Assembly (NCBI GenBank): GCA_003988855.1
Contig: QYAI01000021.1
Location: forward strand, 124,001-188,000
Source of the DNA: Arachnopeziza araneosa
Lineage: Eukaryota; Ascomycota; Leotiomycetes; Helotiales; Arachnopezizaceae
Direction of reading: 5' to 3'
Length of the DNA stretch: 64,000 nucleotides
Made by a program: the position numbers and the translations under genes. A model generated the notes under the pieces. It had not been told where the DNA came from and ran no database searches. It worked only from the letters and a program-made list of their open reading frames with translations. Below are positions 54,026 through 64,000 of the stretch, piece after piece. Position 1 is the stretch's first letter. Each line of letters opens with the position of its first letter.

Positions 54026-56880
54026 GATGTAAGTAGTTTTTGTTGTGGAGAAGAAGGTTGCAAGGCCGCGAGGCCGCGAAACTCTTATAGACCACCCAAT
54101 CACCGCTAGCGGCCGCTTTTGTGATAATTCACTTCTTTTTGAATCATCCCATATTGTATGTTCGGTAGAAATTTGATCTGTGAAAAGATTCACTTAAAGT
54201 TTATCTGAATGTTAAACAATAAGTTCTGTTAAGAGCTGTAATTAACGCTGATTAGACTTTGAAGTACAAATTATCCGAAGCAGAAATTATATATAGAATT
54301 ATATATAAGTTTCTCTTAGACACTAAGTTTGTTCAAAGCTGATTTTTAATATGCAGGTTTATCTTGAAAAATAATGCCTTGATACCTCGAAAAGTTGGGT
54401 GTACATTTTTGTCTTAGGTAATAAAGTTTAAAAGTTAAAAATCTTATGTACATTTTCACAAGGCCGTAATTTTTACCCTCTATACTCACGTATGTATTTG
54501 CCTATGTATAACTTCTCTTCTTTCTATAATTTTCTCTCTTTGACATTGTCTCTTTAGTGAATATTCGGCCTTGAACAATGAAGTTTCTGAAAACAAAAGG
54601 ATTGGAAAAATAAGGCTACGTAGCAGTATTTTAGACTTTTTTTTAGTAATATTTACTCTAAGATAGCCTACTTCCAATTCGTGTATAGGTAAGTTACTCT
54701 CAAAAAGAAGTCATATACATTAATATCTTGAATAATAGACTCTAAAACTATAAAATGATGAATAGTTCCATCTCGAAGAAAGGCCATGTAAAGTATAGAT
54801 TACACTTTCTAATACTGAGAAATCTCAAAGATTTAAACTCTTTGATAAGATAAAAGTAATAGGTAATGGAAGAGATGCCTGTGTTTGTATATATCTTTCT
54901 GAAGATCAGATTGCTTCTAGGAAACAGAAACGCTCGTTAGTACCTCAAATGACCAAAAGAGAAATATCACAAGCTCTTATAAATTGCTAAATTTGTTACA
55001 AACTTTTCTAGATCAAGTTTGATAAATCCTGCTCTTCGTTAACATTAAGTAAAGAGAATGAGCAACGTTAAGTTGAATGAAAATAAGAGAGATTGAATCC
55101 ATGCTTTGCTATAGGACAACTATTTGCCCTACAAGAAAACAACAGTTGGAGCAAAGAGAATCGCAGGTCAGGTCAACTGGGAGCATGATATTTGTACAGG
55201 CAGCGACATGTTCACAAATATGCACCCAAACAGCTTACTTGACAGTGATGGATTTCTAGGAATAGTGATAAAATCTAACAAGCAGTGGACTAAAATTTCC
55301 ATCCTCCACTAAAGATGATACCCGCTTCTCTATCCCGTTGGATTTGGGCAAAGAAACCTCTACACAAACCGAAGGAGCACCAAGACCAAGACCAATGGAA
55401 AGCCATACGAAAAGCTAAATATCGTCATGTCTATTTGGATCAAAAGTCATGCAGTCGAAAATGGGCCAGTGATGGAGTGGCAGATTAATCAGAATCAAGG
55501 TTTTCGATTTGTTTCTGCTTTTCATAAACACATTGAGGAGTAGACGACATCTCTTGGAGATAGATTATGTTTGACAATCCAAATAATCAGCTAAATTATT
55601 CTATTACACACAAAGAAATTCGTCTTCTGAACTCATGTGAGAAGCCTGATACTACAAACAGTCAAAACACAGCATAGCTAAATGACGCGTTTTTGTTGTT
55701 TTACATAGTGGTCGTCATTGTGAGATTATCTGAGACAAGGCGTAGTATGAATTTTCTATTTTGTTAATCTTGTTGAGTTATTCCTATTTGATTTTGAGCT
55801 GTCATATCTTTGCAACGAGGACTACGCGTATTTGTCAATTCAAGACAACTATGCATTAAAAGTCATATGGAAATGTATTTCGAGAAAACTGATTCTGCCG
55901 TGGTAGAAATCACGAAGCAGACAACTTCTGGGCCAACTTGAAAGATATTGATTTGCTATGGTCAGCGAGAGAAGGAGATTGTTTGTTAGTGCGAAGATGT
56001 CTGACCAAAGACGAGCGAGACGAATGTAAAACTTTACTGTGGTTATGGGAAGAGCCAAGAATCTCACGCAAACCCTTTGTATGCGGCTGAAAGCTGAAGG
56101 TCTAAAGATATTATATTCCTCGCCAATTGCTCTCCGTAAGCTAGGCATGGCGATAACTGGCAAGCCCGAGCCCACCCAAATCCAAACTAGGTCCTTTACC
56201 AGCAAAGAATGGTGTTACAAGAGGCAAACAGCCATCACAATATCTTATTTTAAAAGACTCGAGAGTAAAGCGCCACGTTCGCCATTTTAGGATGTGCAAG
56301 TATGACCTGAAGCCAAGACGAAAGTTTTGCTTTGAGCTTGAAAGGTGATTTCGCTCGACTTCTGCCACGTACGTAATGCCGTTTACTTCGGTGTTGTTGC
56401 TATATTCTTAAAAGGAAGTACACGATCGATAAGGCATCAGATATTAGATTGTGAAGGGTTTTTGATTCTAGGGCTGTGAAAGCATTTGTGCAATAAAAGA
56501 CAGCAATTCATGATAGATTTGACAGAAAACAGTAAACTTGGTTGCACTTGTAAGTCTCGAAAGCCCCCAGAAGCTTAGATAATAGCCTTTTAAGTTGATG
56601 GTAGGTGCAAAATTCGAATATTTTTAAAAATTATCATTGAGATACTCGGATTTCATCGAGTTGCAGCCTGGTGTGGATGTCTCTACTACGGACCTGCACT
56701 GGACAGTTTACAGATCAGAAAAGTATTTTAGATGATTCACAATGAACGATCCTCGTCAAAGCCCACAACTAGATATAGAATCAATTTTTGATGCAATCTC
56801 TATACACTGTACAACTCCAGATCCTAGGAACCATGCATTCGAAAATCACTCCACCGCCAGCAAAAACCACCCATATGTAT
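54026..56880. other. AT-rich gene desert
   Basis: About 2.85 kb without a supported gene, noticeably richer in A/T and TA steps than the flanks and with stops in all frames. The longest frame (minus, 55849-56205, 118 codons) has no recognisable motif. It may be an old, RIP-mutated insertion or simply an expanded spacer. No terminal repeats were found by eye. Confidence 0.4.
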
Positions 56881-58718
56881 TTACTCATAACCTCTTTGTG
56901 GTTCATTAGCAAAGTTGTGCAAGCTGTTAATTCTGTTAGCATCTTGAACGCCTTCATCTAGAATTTAAAAGACATCACAAACCTGATATCATGACGATCT
57001 CTTACTGGAGGAGTATCAGAGTCATCACGTTCTCTCTTGCGTCTCGCATGTCCATTGATATCTCCATTGATCTTGGGAATACCGTTTCCGGTAGGCTCTG
57101 GAACGACCTGGCTATTCTGATTAACCGCCGCTCCATTTGTAACAAGTTCAACTTCCTTTTCGCCGGCGACGCCTGCTAAGACTGCCTCTTTGGCATTTTC
57201 TAGGACCTTCAATTTCCGAGACTCGCCTCGTACTCGCTCGAGGTGTTCGAAGTATCCGGCTGTAACAGGAGTAACATATTTACCACAAAACACACCAACT
57301 TCAAATTCTTGAGTTGGTCCTCGAGGAGATAGTTCCGCACATGCAGCCTTGAGATCGGCGAGTGACTGATATACAACCTCTTCAGCACCGATATTCTCTG
57401 CAATAGCTTCTCTGTCACGGTTGTGGGCCACAAGTTCCATAGGAGAAGCAAGGTCAATACCGTATATATGGGCGTGTGTGATTGGTGGAGCACTAGATGC
57501 AAATATAACTTTCTTTGCGCCAGCTTCACGAGCCATGCTGACAATTTCACGGCTGGTTGTTCCTCGCACAATACTATCGTCAACAAGTAAAACCGTCCTA
57601 CCGGCAAATTCTGATGGGATAGCACTGAGTTTTCGACGAACAGACTTCTGACGAGCTCCTTGGCCTGGCATTATAAAGGTGCGGAAAACATAGCGGTTTT
57701 TGACGAAGGCTTGGACGTAAGGGATTTTAAGACGCTCGGAAACGCTTGCAGCTGATGTATTGGATGTCTCTGGGATGGGAATGACAACGTCAATCTCTTT
57801 GACAAGCTCTGGATCAAGAGTTCGAATGATGGTATCTGCTAATTTGTAGCCCATATTTTCACGGCTTCGATGAACGCTGATGCCGTCAATGATTGTATCC
57901 GGACGGGCGAAGTACACGAATTCGAAGATATCTGGAGAGTATCCAAGTCGAGGGACTACCTGTCGGAAGATTGGAGCGCAACCTTTTCGAATGATCACAG
58001 CTTGGCCCGGAAGAATATCCATAATATTAGAAAATCCAAGTTGGCGGAGGGCAACCGACTCTGAAGCCATCATATAGTCCGTAGTTCCATCTAACGTACC
58101 TGATGGACGAGATCCCAATACAAGAGGTCGAATACCATACGGATCCCGGAATCCTAGAATGCCAAAACCTGCTAGCATGGCCGTGCAAGCCCAAGCACCA
58201 ACACATCTTCCATACATGCGCTCCAGACTACTAAATAAATCTTCCTCGTTCACACGAGCCTTTCCGGTTTCGTTGAGTTCATTAGCGAAGATATTTAGCA
58301 TGAGTTCGCTGTCGCTATCGGTGTTGATATGTCGATGTGCCTCTCGATCGAGATACCTCCGTAGGTCTTCTGCATTGATCAAGTTGCCATTATGCGCGAA
58401 TGTAATACCATAAGGGCTGTTAACATAAAATGGCTGAGCTTCGGCACTGGCGCTGCTTCCAGCAGTGGGATATCTTAAATGACCCAAACCCATGAAGCCG
58501 GGGAGATCTTGGACCCGTGAACCATCATGAAACACCTTTGCAGCCATCCCATTTCCCTTACACTGATATATGCGGCCTCCAGATGCGCAAGTAGCTATAC
58601 CACATGCATCCTGACCTCTATGTTGGAGGTAATATAGGGCATCATGGAGATCTGCTGCTGCAGTAGCAGAGGAAGGGTCGTCGATATCGCCGAGGATGAG
58701 ACCTAAGATGCCACACAT
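56881..58718 (-). CDS. ade4: Amidophosphoribosyltransferase, first committed step of purine synthesis
   Basis: Two exons, 58718-56983 and 56923-56881, give 592 aa. The chain begins MCGILGLILGD: Cys2 is the glutaminase nucleophile exposed after Met removal. LRYPTAGSSAS and FAHNGNLINA follow in the Ntn domain. The PRPP site is RTVLLVDDSIVRGTTSREIV. The C-terminus RDRHDISLHNFANEPQRGYE shows that the 59-nt intron 56924-56982 is real; reading through gives a short wrong end (FVMSFKF). Eukaryotic-type extension with KRERDDSDTPP. It makes 5-phosphoribosylamine from PRPP and glutamine in the cytosol and is feedback-regulated by purine nucleotides. Confidence 0.95.
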
Positions 58719-60203
58719 GTTTGCTGCGGTTTGACGACTGTTGAAATTTTTTTAAGTACTATGGCCAGTAAGTGGTGTTTCAGGGTAAAGCTTGTGTGTG
58801 GGCATTGAAGATAAGTTGCTAGCTCAGATTAAACGTTTATCCGCAAGGTGTACTCAGCAGTCTAACATCTTTGAAAAATTGAAATCATCACAGCCGTTCG
58901 AGACGAGTCTCAATAGGTTGAGCCTATCAAAATAGTGAAAGATGGTAACTCACGCTGTTCGAGGTCTGGGTGATCCAGCAAGAAACGTGGAGCAGAGGCA
59001 AGAAAGTTGGTATCGAGGGTTTAAATCATTCTCAGCCAGGTGAATCAGGTGGTTTCGAGTTGAATTCAACCTCCAGTCGAATACTGCGAGGTTGCAAAGT
59101 GCGTCTTCTGTTTGAGGTGGTGAAGCACATTTTTTTTGGAAAGAATTATTCTTCGTTCCTTGGAGCAAAAGTTTTGTTCGGCTCCCAGATTTAGTGTCCG
59201 GCTCTGCATGCCGGTGGTCTCAAAAGCAGCCACAACGGCGAAAAGCGCATCATGCGCAAATGCTTGCTCTCCATTTATACCTAGGAGTCACGTTGTCTAC
59301 TGCGTATAGCGAAGTCTGCCTGGATTTGCGAAATCCATCTCTCAAATCACCAAAGGAAAAGAAGAGACCTCGAACTGGTGCTTGGGGCTGATTGGCCAAT
59401 GAGAAGGAAGAAAGCGATAAGATACGACGAGTAAGCGATTCGCCGATGTTCCGTCCTGCTGTAGCCTCAAGGGAGGAGATTGGCGCCTTACTTTGCTGTA
59501 AGACTTATATCTTTACCACTTTCTAGAAGGTTGGTCACAAGATGCTTTGTATGGTTTAAATCATGGCAGCTGATGCTGGATTACCTTTCATTCTAGACCT
59601 TCCCAAATTTGTCCTTCTGAACAAGCCTCAAACGTGTCCCTCTGCTTTGACCTTTTCTTCGATTATACAAAGTTTTCAGATGAAAAAGCTCCAATTTTCC
59701 AGAGGTGTTCCGTTCATACCAATGAGTCTAGTCAAAGGAATGCTAGACCGAAACCATCAGTTCTTGTTTTCAGTGAGAAAGGAAGTGATTTCTGCAGACA
59801 GCCTTAATCTTGTTTAGAGACTGCAGAGACTATGTGTGTGGAAGAATTGCCTTCCATTTTTTGGGGGCAATAGTCTCCAGGATCCTTCAACTCCGTCATT
59901 GTTCAATCATCATAGTAAAAAAGCTGTTGGTTTCTATAGGAGGCAGGTCTAAAAGCTAGTGCGAAGTGCCAGCGTATCAACAAAGCTTTTCTAAAGTATA
60001 TGGATCTTGCTTTCCTAGCCACGAACTCTCCAATAAAATCTTTGATTCTCAATTTTGCCACAGATCATCCTTCACCAGCTCATGAACACTAGCCATGCTT
60101 TGAAGTCACAACTAGGCCAGGCAATCGATCTCAAAGCTCACTGATACATCTTTGAAGAGCTATATCTTTGATTAAAATTCCTAACATTCCACCCTACCAT
60201 AAA
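58719..60203. other. Long divergent intergenic region between ADE4 and RID
   Basis: About 1.5 kb. A plus-strand frame at 59563-59817 has no recognisable domain and is not called. Contains two promoters that point outward. Confidence 0.4.
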
Positions 60204-63200
60204 ATGCCTGCCAACAAGCAAGAAGTGATAGTCATTGAGGAAGATGAGGAGGAAGATGCTCTTATGACCGACATGCACAACAATTGCACTGATGATACGA
60301 CGGAAGATATTAGTAAGTCAACTCACTTTCTCTCTTAGCTTATAATACCTTCCTAATTCTTTACTCTTCTACAGGAGCCAATCCAGAAATCAAATACTTT
60401 GTTGTTAAAGTATTATCGGATGGAGACTCCCAAGAAGTATTATCTAACACCGCGATGGAGTTCCGAATGATCCATAATTCTCTGGGAAGTGTGCTTTGCT
60501 GACTCTACAAAGGACAATCCAACCACTCTAGGCGTCTCTCAATCAAAATATCAAATCTCACAACTATCGGAACCGCTCCCTGTCGGAAATCATCAACTGC
60601 CCAAGCAAATTATACGGTGACGAGTGAAGCTACACATAGCTTTTTCACAGGCACCACTCTCTCTCGAAATAACTCAGTCTTCCGGGATCCTAACTGGGGT
60701 TCCAGATTGTTTGACCCACCTGGTATAAGAGAAACCCACAGCATAAGTGATCGCGAATCAAGGGTTTTTACATTGTCCCCATCACCGACTTCCTTCGTAC
60801 CTGGAACTGTCCTGGAGCCCATTGAAGTTGACGATCGCGAAGACTTGGTCGGGTTGGACGAGCTAAACACTTTCCCAACACCAAATAAACGGCAATTCTC
60901 ACTGGAGAGAGCCTCTCGCTACAAATTTCCACAGAGAGAATCTTGTTGCCAAAAATTCATCATGCTGGATGACGATGATGACAAGTCAGAGAGACACGAG
61001 ATTCGAAGTGCGGGATCTAACGTGACACGCAACATAAAGGAAGCCCGGAACAGGAATGACGAGGTAACAAGAAGTATTGGAGACTTCATAATGGAGAAGG
61101 AAGTAATTGAACTCGAAGATATGGAAGATGTTGTCTATAACGGTGTTAACATGATGCCTGTGGAAGATGTCTACCTCCGAGATGAAGAAACACGCGACTC
61201 GAGGAAACCCTCACATTCCGTCAAGCCTGTGCCCCGAAACCCTACTCTTGCAGGCGTTTGGGAAGAACTCGCAAGGTATAGTTACAACAAGCTTGATATA
61301 ACGCCAAGCAAGACGTTAGAGTTGGAAGATGGGACCTTCGCTCGTGTGCAAAGCATCTTTCAGAACACACTCACCAAGGATGTGCAAGTACGTGGGATTC
61401 AAATCCTACGGGCCAAAGATTTGAATGGATTCTTGGAGAAGAAAATGAATGAGGTCGTGCTGTTTCTTGAAATAGATTTGGACGACCATCGGGACCCATC
61501 GAAGCAAGCTGCAGTTCCAATCTCATTGAATCAGGTCATGAGAATACGCAATACGAGATTCACAAACCAAAAGTTTCCCTTATGCAGAAACGTTAATCCT
61601 TTAATGTACAACAAGCCACAGACAATGGCAATGGAAGGTGGCTTGACAGCTCGCTGGAAGTATACTTGCAAATACGCTACGGCTGGAGACAGGCATCATA
61701 ACAGATTCAAGGAACGAATCTTGGAACGACTTCAAGAAGAAGAGTGTGGTAAACTTTTTGTGGTATCGAATGAGGACCGCCGCTTTCAATGGAGAGGTGA
61801 AACTATTCGCGGAGGAGCTTACCAAACTTCAAATGAAGATAATGAGTCGGTGTTGATATTAGAAGATGAGCCACTTCAGACGATCACGATCGAAAGCACC
61901 CCGGATCCGGAGGAGATGAATATTGCAACTCTACAAGCATCAGGAGGGTTCGAAACAAGCAACAACGATATCAACAAGAATGCTTCCAAAGATCTTCCGA
62001 CGCCCAAACGCAAGCGAAGCCAATTAGAAGAGTCTGATCCGGCGCGATTGGTTGAATCAGAGCAGAAGCAGAAAAAGCCCAGGCCAGATCAAGCGGAAGT
62101 TGAACAGACAAGGCAGGGGATTTCTAACCTCAAACTCGAAGCCAAACGACAAGGAAACCCTCCAGCTTCGACTAGTACAATAGATCTCACTTCAGACTCG
62201 CCAGAAGCCCCCCCAATTCCTCAAATTGTTGACTTGCTCAAATCAGATCTGTCGACACCGCCAAATACAGGATCAATCCTCTCTCAAAAGACTGTCAAGT
62301 CAATGCCCACCACCCGCTCTGCTGGCCAGAAGTTAACGTACGGCGATGCTTTCTGTGGCGCTGGAGGAGCCACCCGTGGAGCAACAATGGCAGGACTCCA
62401 CGTGAGATGGGGTTTCGACAAATGGGATAACGCCTGCGAAAGCTGGAAAGCGAACTTCCCTGGAGCAAAATGTTATCAGATGGAATCTCATCAATTTGTA
62501 CAGACAGCTTTGCTTTTAAAAAACACAGACTTGATGAAAGTGGATATCTTACATTTGTCACCGCCGTGTCAGTTCTTCTCGCCGGCTCATACTATCAACG
62601 GCGTGAACGATGAAATGAATACTGCGAGCCTATTCGCAGTCACTCCTGTCATTGATGTTTCGAAGCCAAGAATTGCTACTTTAGAGCAGACTTTTGGTAT
62701 TGATACTCCTAGATTTAGGTTCTATTTTAGGTCTCTCATACAAATGTTCACAGCTCTTGATTTCTCCGTGCGTTGGGCAATCATACCACTGGCTCAATGG
62801 GTTCGTAATCACCAGCACTCTGGCTCGTCCAAAGTTAATATCTTTCCAGGGTCTTCCTCAACGTCGAAACCGGCTCATTGTTATTGCTTCCTGGTAAGTT
62901 ACCTTTCGTCTCCCGCAGGAAAAACTAACAGCTTCCTCAGCCCAGGCGAGACCCTACCCCAAATGCCAGCCCCAACACACTCTGAATCCGGCTCTGATGG
63001 CCTCCGCCCTTTCGTCTCCGCCAACACCACACTATCTCAGATCCCACCTAATGCACCAGACCATGATCCTGCCAGCGTCACATTCGCACTCCAACGACGC
63101 ATGCCTCCCTGGGATGGCGATAAGATCCTTCCTCGCGCCATGACGACCTCCGGTGGACAGAACTATCATCCCAGTGGCAAACGAGACTTAACTCTGAAGG

Positions 63201-63373
63201 AGTATGCCGCTCTGCAGGGCTTTCCGACGGTGCATGTATTCCGGGGTAGCTATGTAAAGAAGCAGATTGGGAATGCGGTGCCGCCGGTTTGTGCGAAAGT
63301 TATGTTTGAGAGCGTGAAGAAAGATCTAGACAAAGCTGATGGAGTAATTGAGGAGGCCCTTTTGATTGATTAG
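60204..63373 (+). CDS. rid: RID-type cytosine-5 DNA methyltransferase (RIP-associated)
   Basis: Six exons, 60204-60312, 60375-60488, 60532-60616, 60706-62800, 62850-62893 and 62941-63373, give 959 aa with all phases closing. The N-terminal 640 residues are acidic and mostly unstructured, with one conserved-looking region (SYNKLDITPSKTLELEDGTF). The catalytic domain from about 645 shows motif I DAFCGAGGATRGATMAGLH, motif IV SPPCQFFSPAH with the active Cys, motif VI as LEQTFGI (EQT instead of the usual ENV, as in RID and Masc1), motif VIII GLPQRRNRLIVIAS and motif X KKQIGNAVPP. In Neurospora, RID is required for repeat-induced point mutation. An in-frame TGA in the 43-nt intron 60489-60531 disproves a continuous N-terminal frame. 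Confidence 0.9.
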
Positions 63374-64000
63374 GGAGGTCTGTCTGTGTCTGTGGTGGTT
63401 TGTACTCGGGATACGTTAGGATTGTACACTGGATGTTTTGGTGTTTTGATTATTCTGTGAAGATTGGGTGGCTGGCTGACTCTGTTTACTTCTGAGTCAT
63501 GATGATTCTTGGGCCACTTGGGTATGGGAATCATAAAAATTACGGGGCATATGGGCTGTGATTTTGGAGTTGGTGGATTTACGAATGGGAACTCATCAAT
63601 AGAACTCTTCACCAAAGAGTTATTTTGCAGCTGTGACAGAACTGACGTAATATTGATTCTTAAGCGAACATTTCTACATAAGTATGCCGAGAAACTAAAG
63701 ACAAGAAAACAGAAAGCCTAACAGCAAAAAGAATGACTTGATAAAGGACTTCACTTGGCAGAAATCGATTGTAAGAATCAACCCTCTCGTAACACATAGA
63801 CTTCCTATATTACAATTGTTAGCCAGAAGTTTCCCAACTATGTAACGACTGAAAATATTTTTAATTGGGTGCTCAGAGATCTTGGTGATAATTCTTTTCT
63901 CCATTGTGAGTCAGAATTTTCAGTGCATTATTTGTTCATCCTTGCGATTTTTGTATGGTACGACGAAACTTTTTGGCGATGAAGGAAGATATTATTGACC
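63374..64000. other. 3' flank of RID
   Basis: No gene seen; AT-rich with short ORFs on both strands. Confidence 0.4.

Noticed and set aside
1..64000. tRNA genes, CRISPR arrays, intact transposons
   Set aside because: Looked for GTTCGA boxes with acceptor stems, regular spacers and transposase or reverse-transcriptase motifs; none were convincing by eye.

Overview
The window is nuclear DNA of a filamentous ascomycete (Pezizomycotina). Genes are densely packed on both strands and have short introns (about 40-200 bp) with GT..AG ends and CTAAC-like branch points. A RIP-type DNA methyltransferase (RID), a VIVID-type LOV protein and an RGS-LOV photoreceptor of the BcLOV4 type are all present. This combination points to Leotiomycetes, near Botrytis and Sclerotinia; that placement is inference. 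About 26 protein genes can be supported, most with exon structures that close in frame when read by hand. No bacterial-type features, CRISPR arrays or tRNA genes were recognised.

Regions: 0-5 kb holds NOT4 (CCR4-NOT ubiquitin ligase, minus) divergent from the 30.4-kDa complex I subunit. 5-11 kb holds a TCA microsatellite inside a Ser-rich ORF, the MCH1-like transporter, a U6-like snRNA and two small hypothetical genes. 11.8-13.7 kb is an AT-hook/zinc-finger protein, followed by non-coding DNA that may be degraded mobile-element DNA. 15.5-18.2 kb is the RGS-LOV photoreceptor, which contains a 16-nt micro-exon. 18.6-23 kb holds a BBE-type flavin oxidase and alanine aminotransferase. 24-24.8 kb holds two tiny Cys-rich ORFs. 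25.4-28.8 kb is the divergent pair ABD1 (mRNA cap methyltransferase) and RPN7 (26S proteasome). 29.4-30.4 kb is a VIVID-like LOV protein. 31.5-36 kb is the divergent pair RAP1 (telomere) and SWF1 (palmitoyltransferase). 37-41 kb holds a SAT4/Pth11-type membrane protein and a fused dehydrogenase-deacetylase. 41-43.4 kb holds a 2EXR protein and an F-box-like protein. 43.7-48.5 kb holds MRS2 and a transcription factor with three zinc-binding modules. 49-54 kb holds a hypothetical gene, an MSC7-like aldehyde dehydrogenase and a HhH-GPD glycosylase. 54-57 kb is an AT-rich gene desert. 57-63.4 kb holds ADE4 and RID.

Most genes are housekeeping genes with no common pathway. The outstanding features are two structurally different blue-light receptors within 15 kb, the frame-shifting micro-exon in one of them, and changed key residues in the other. 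Further points are the SDR-NodB fusion, the triple-zinc transcription factor and the RID gene, whose product may have shaped the AT-rich spacers. Exon coordinates come from reading splice signals and protein conservation by eye; no alignment or RNA evidence was available.
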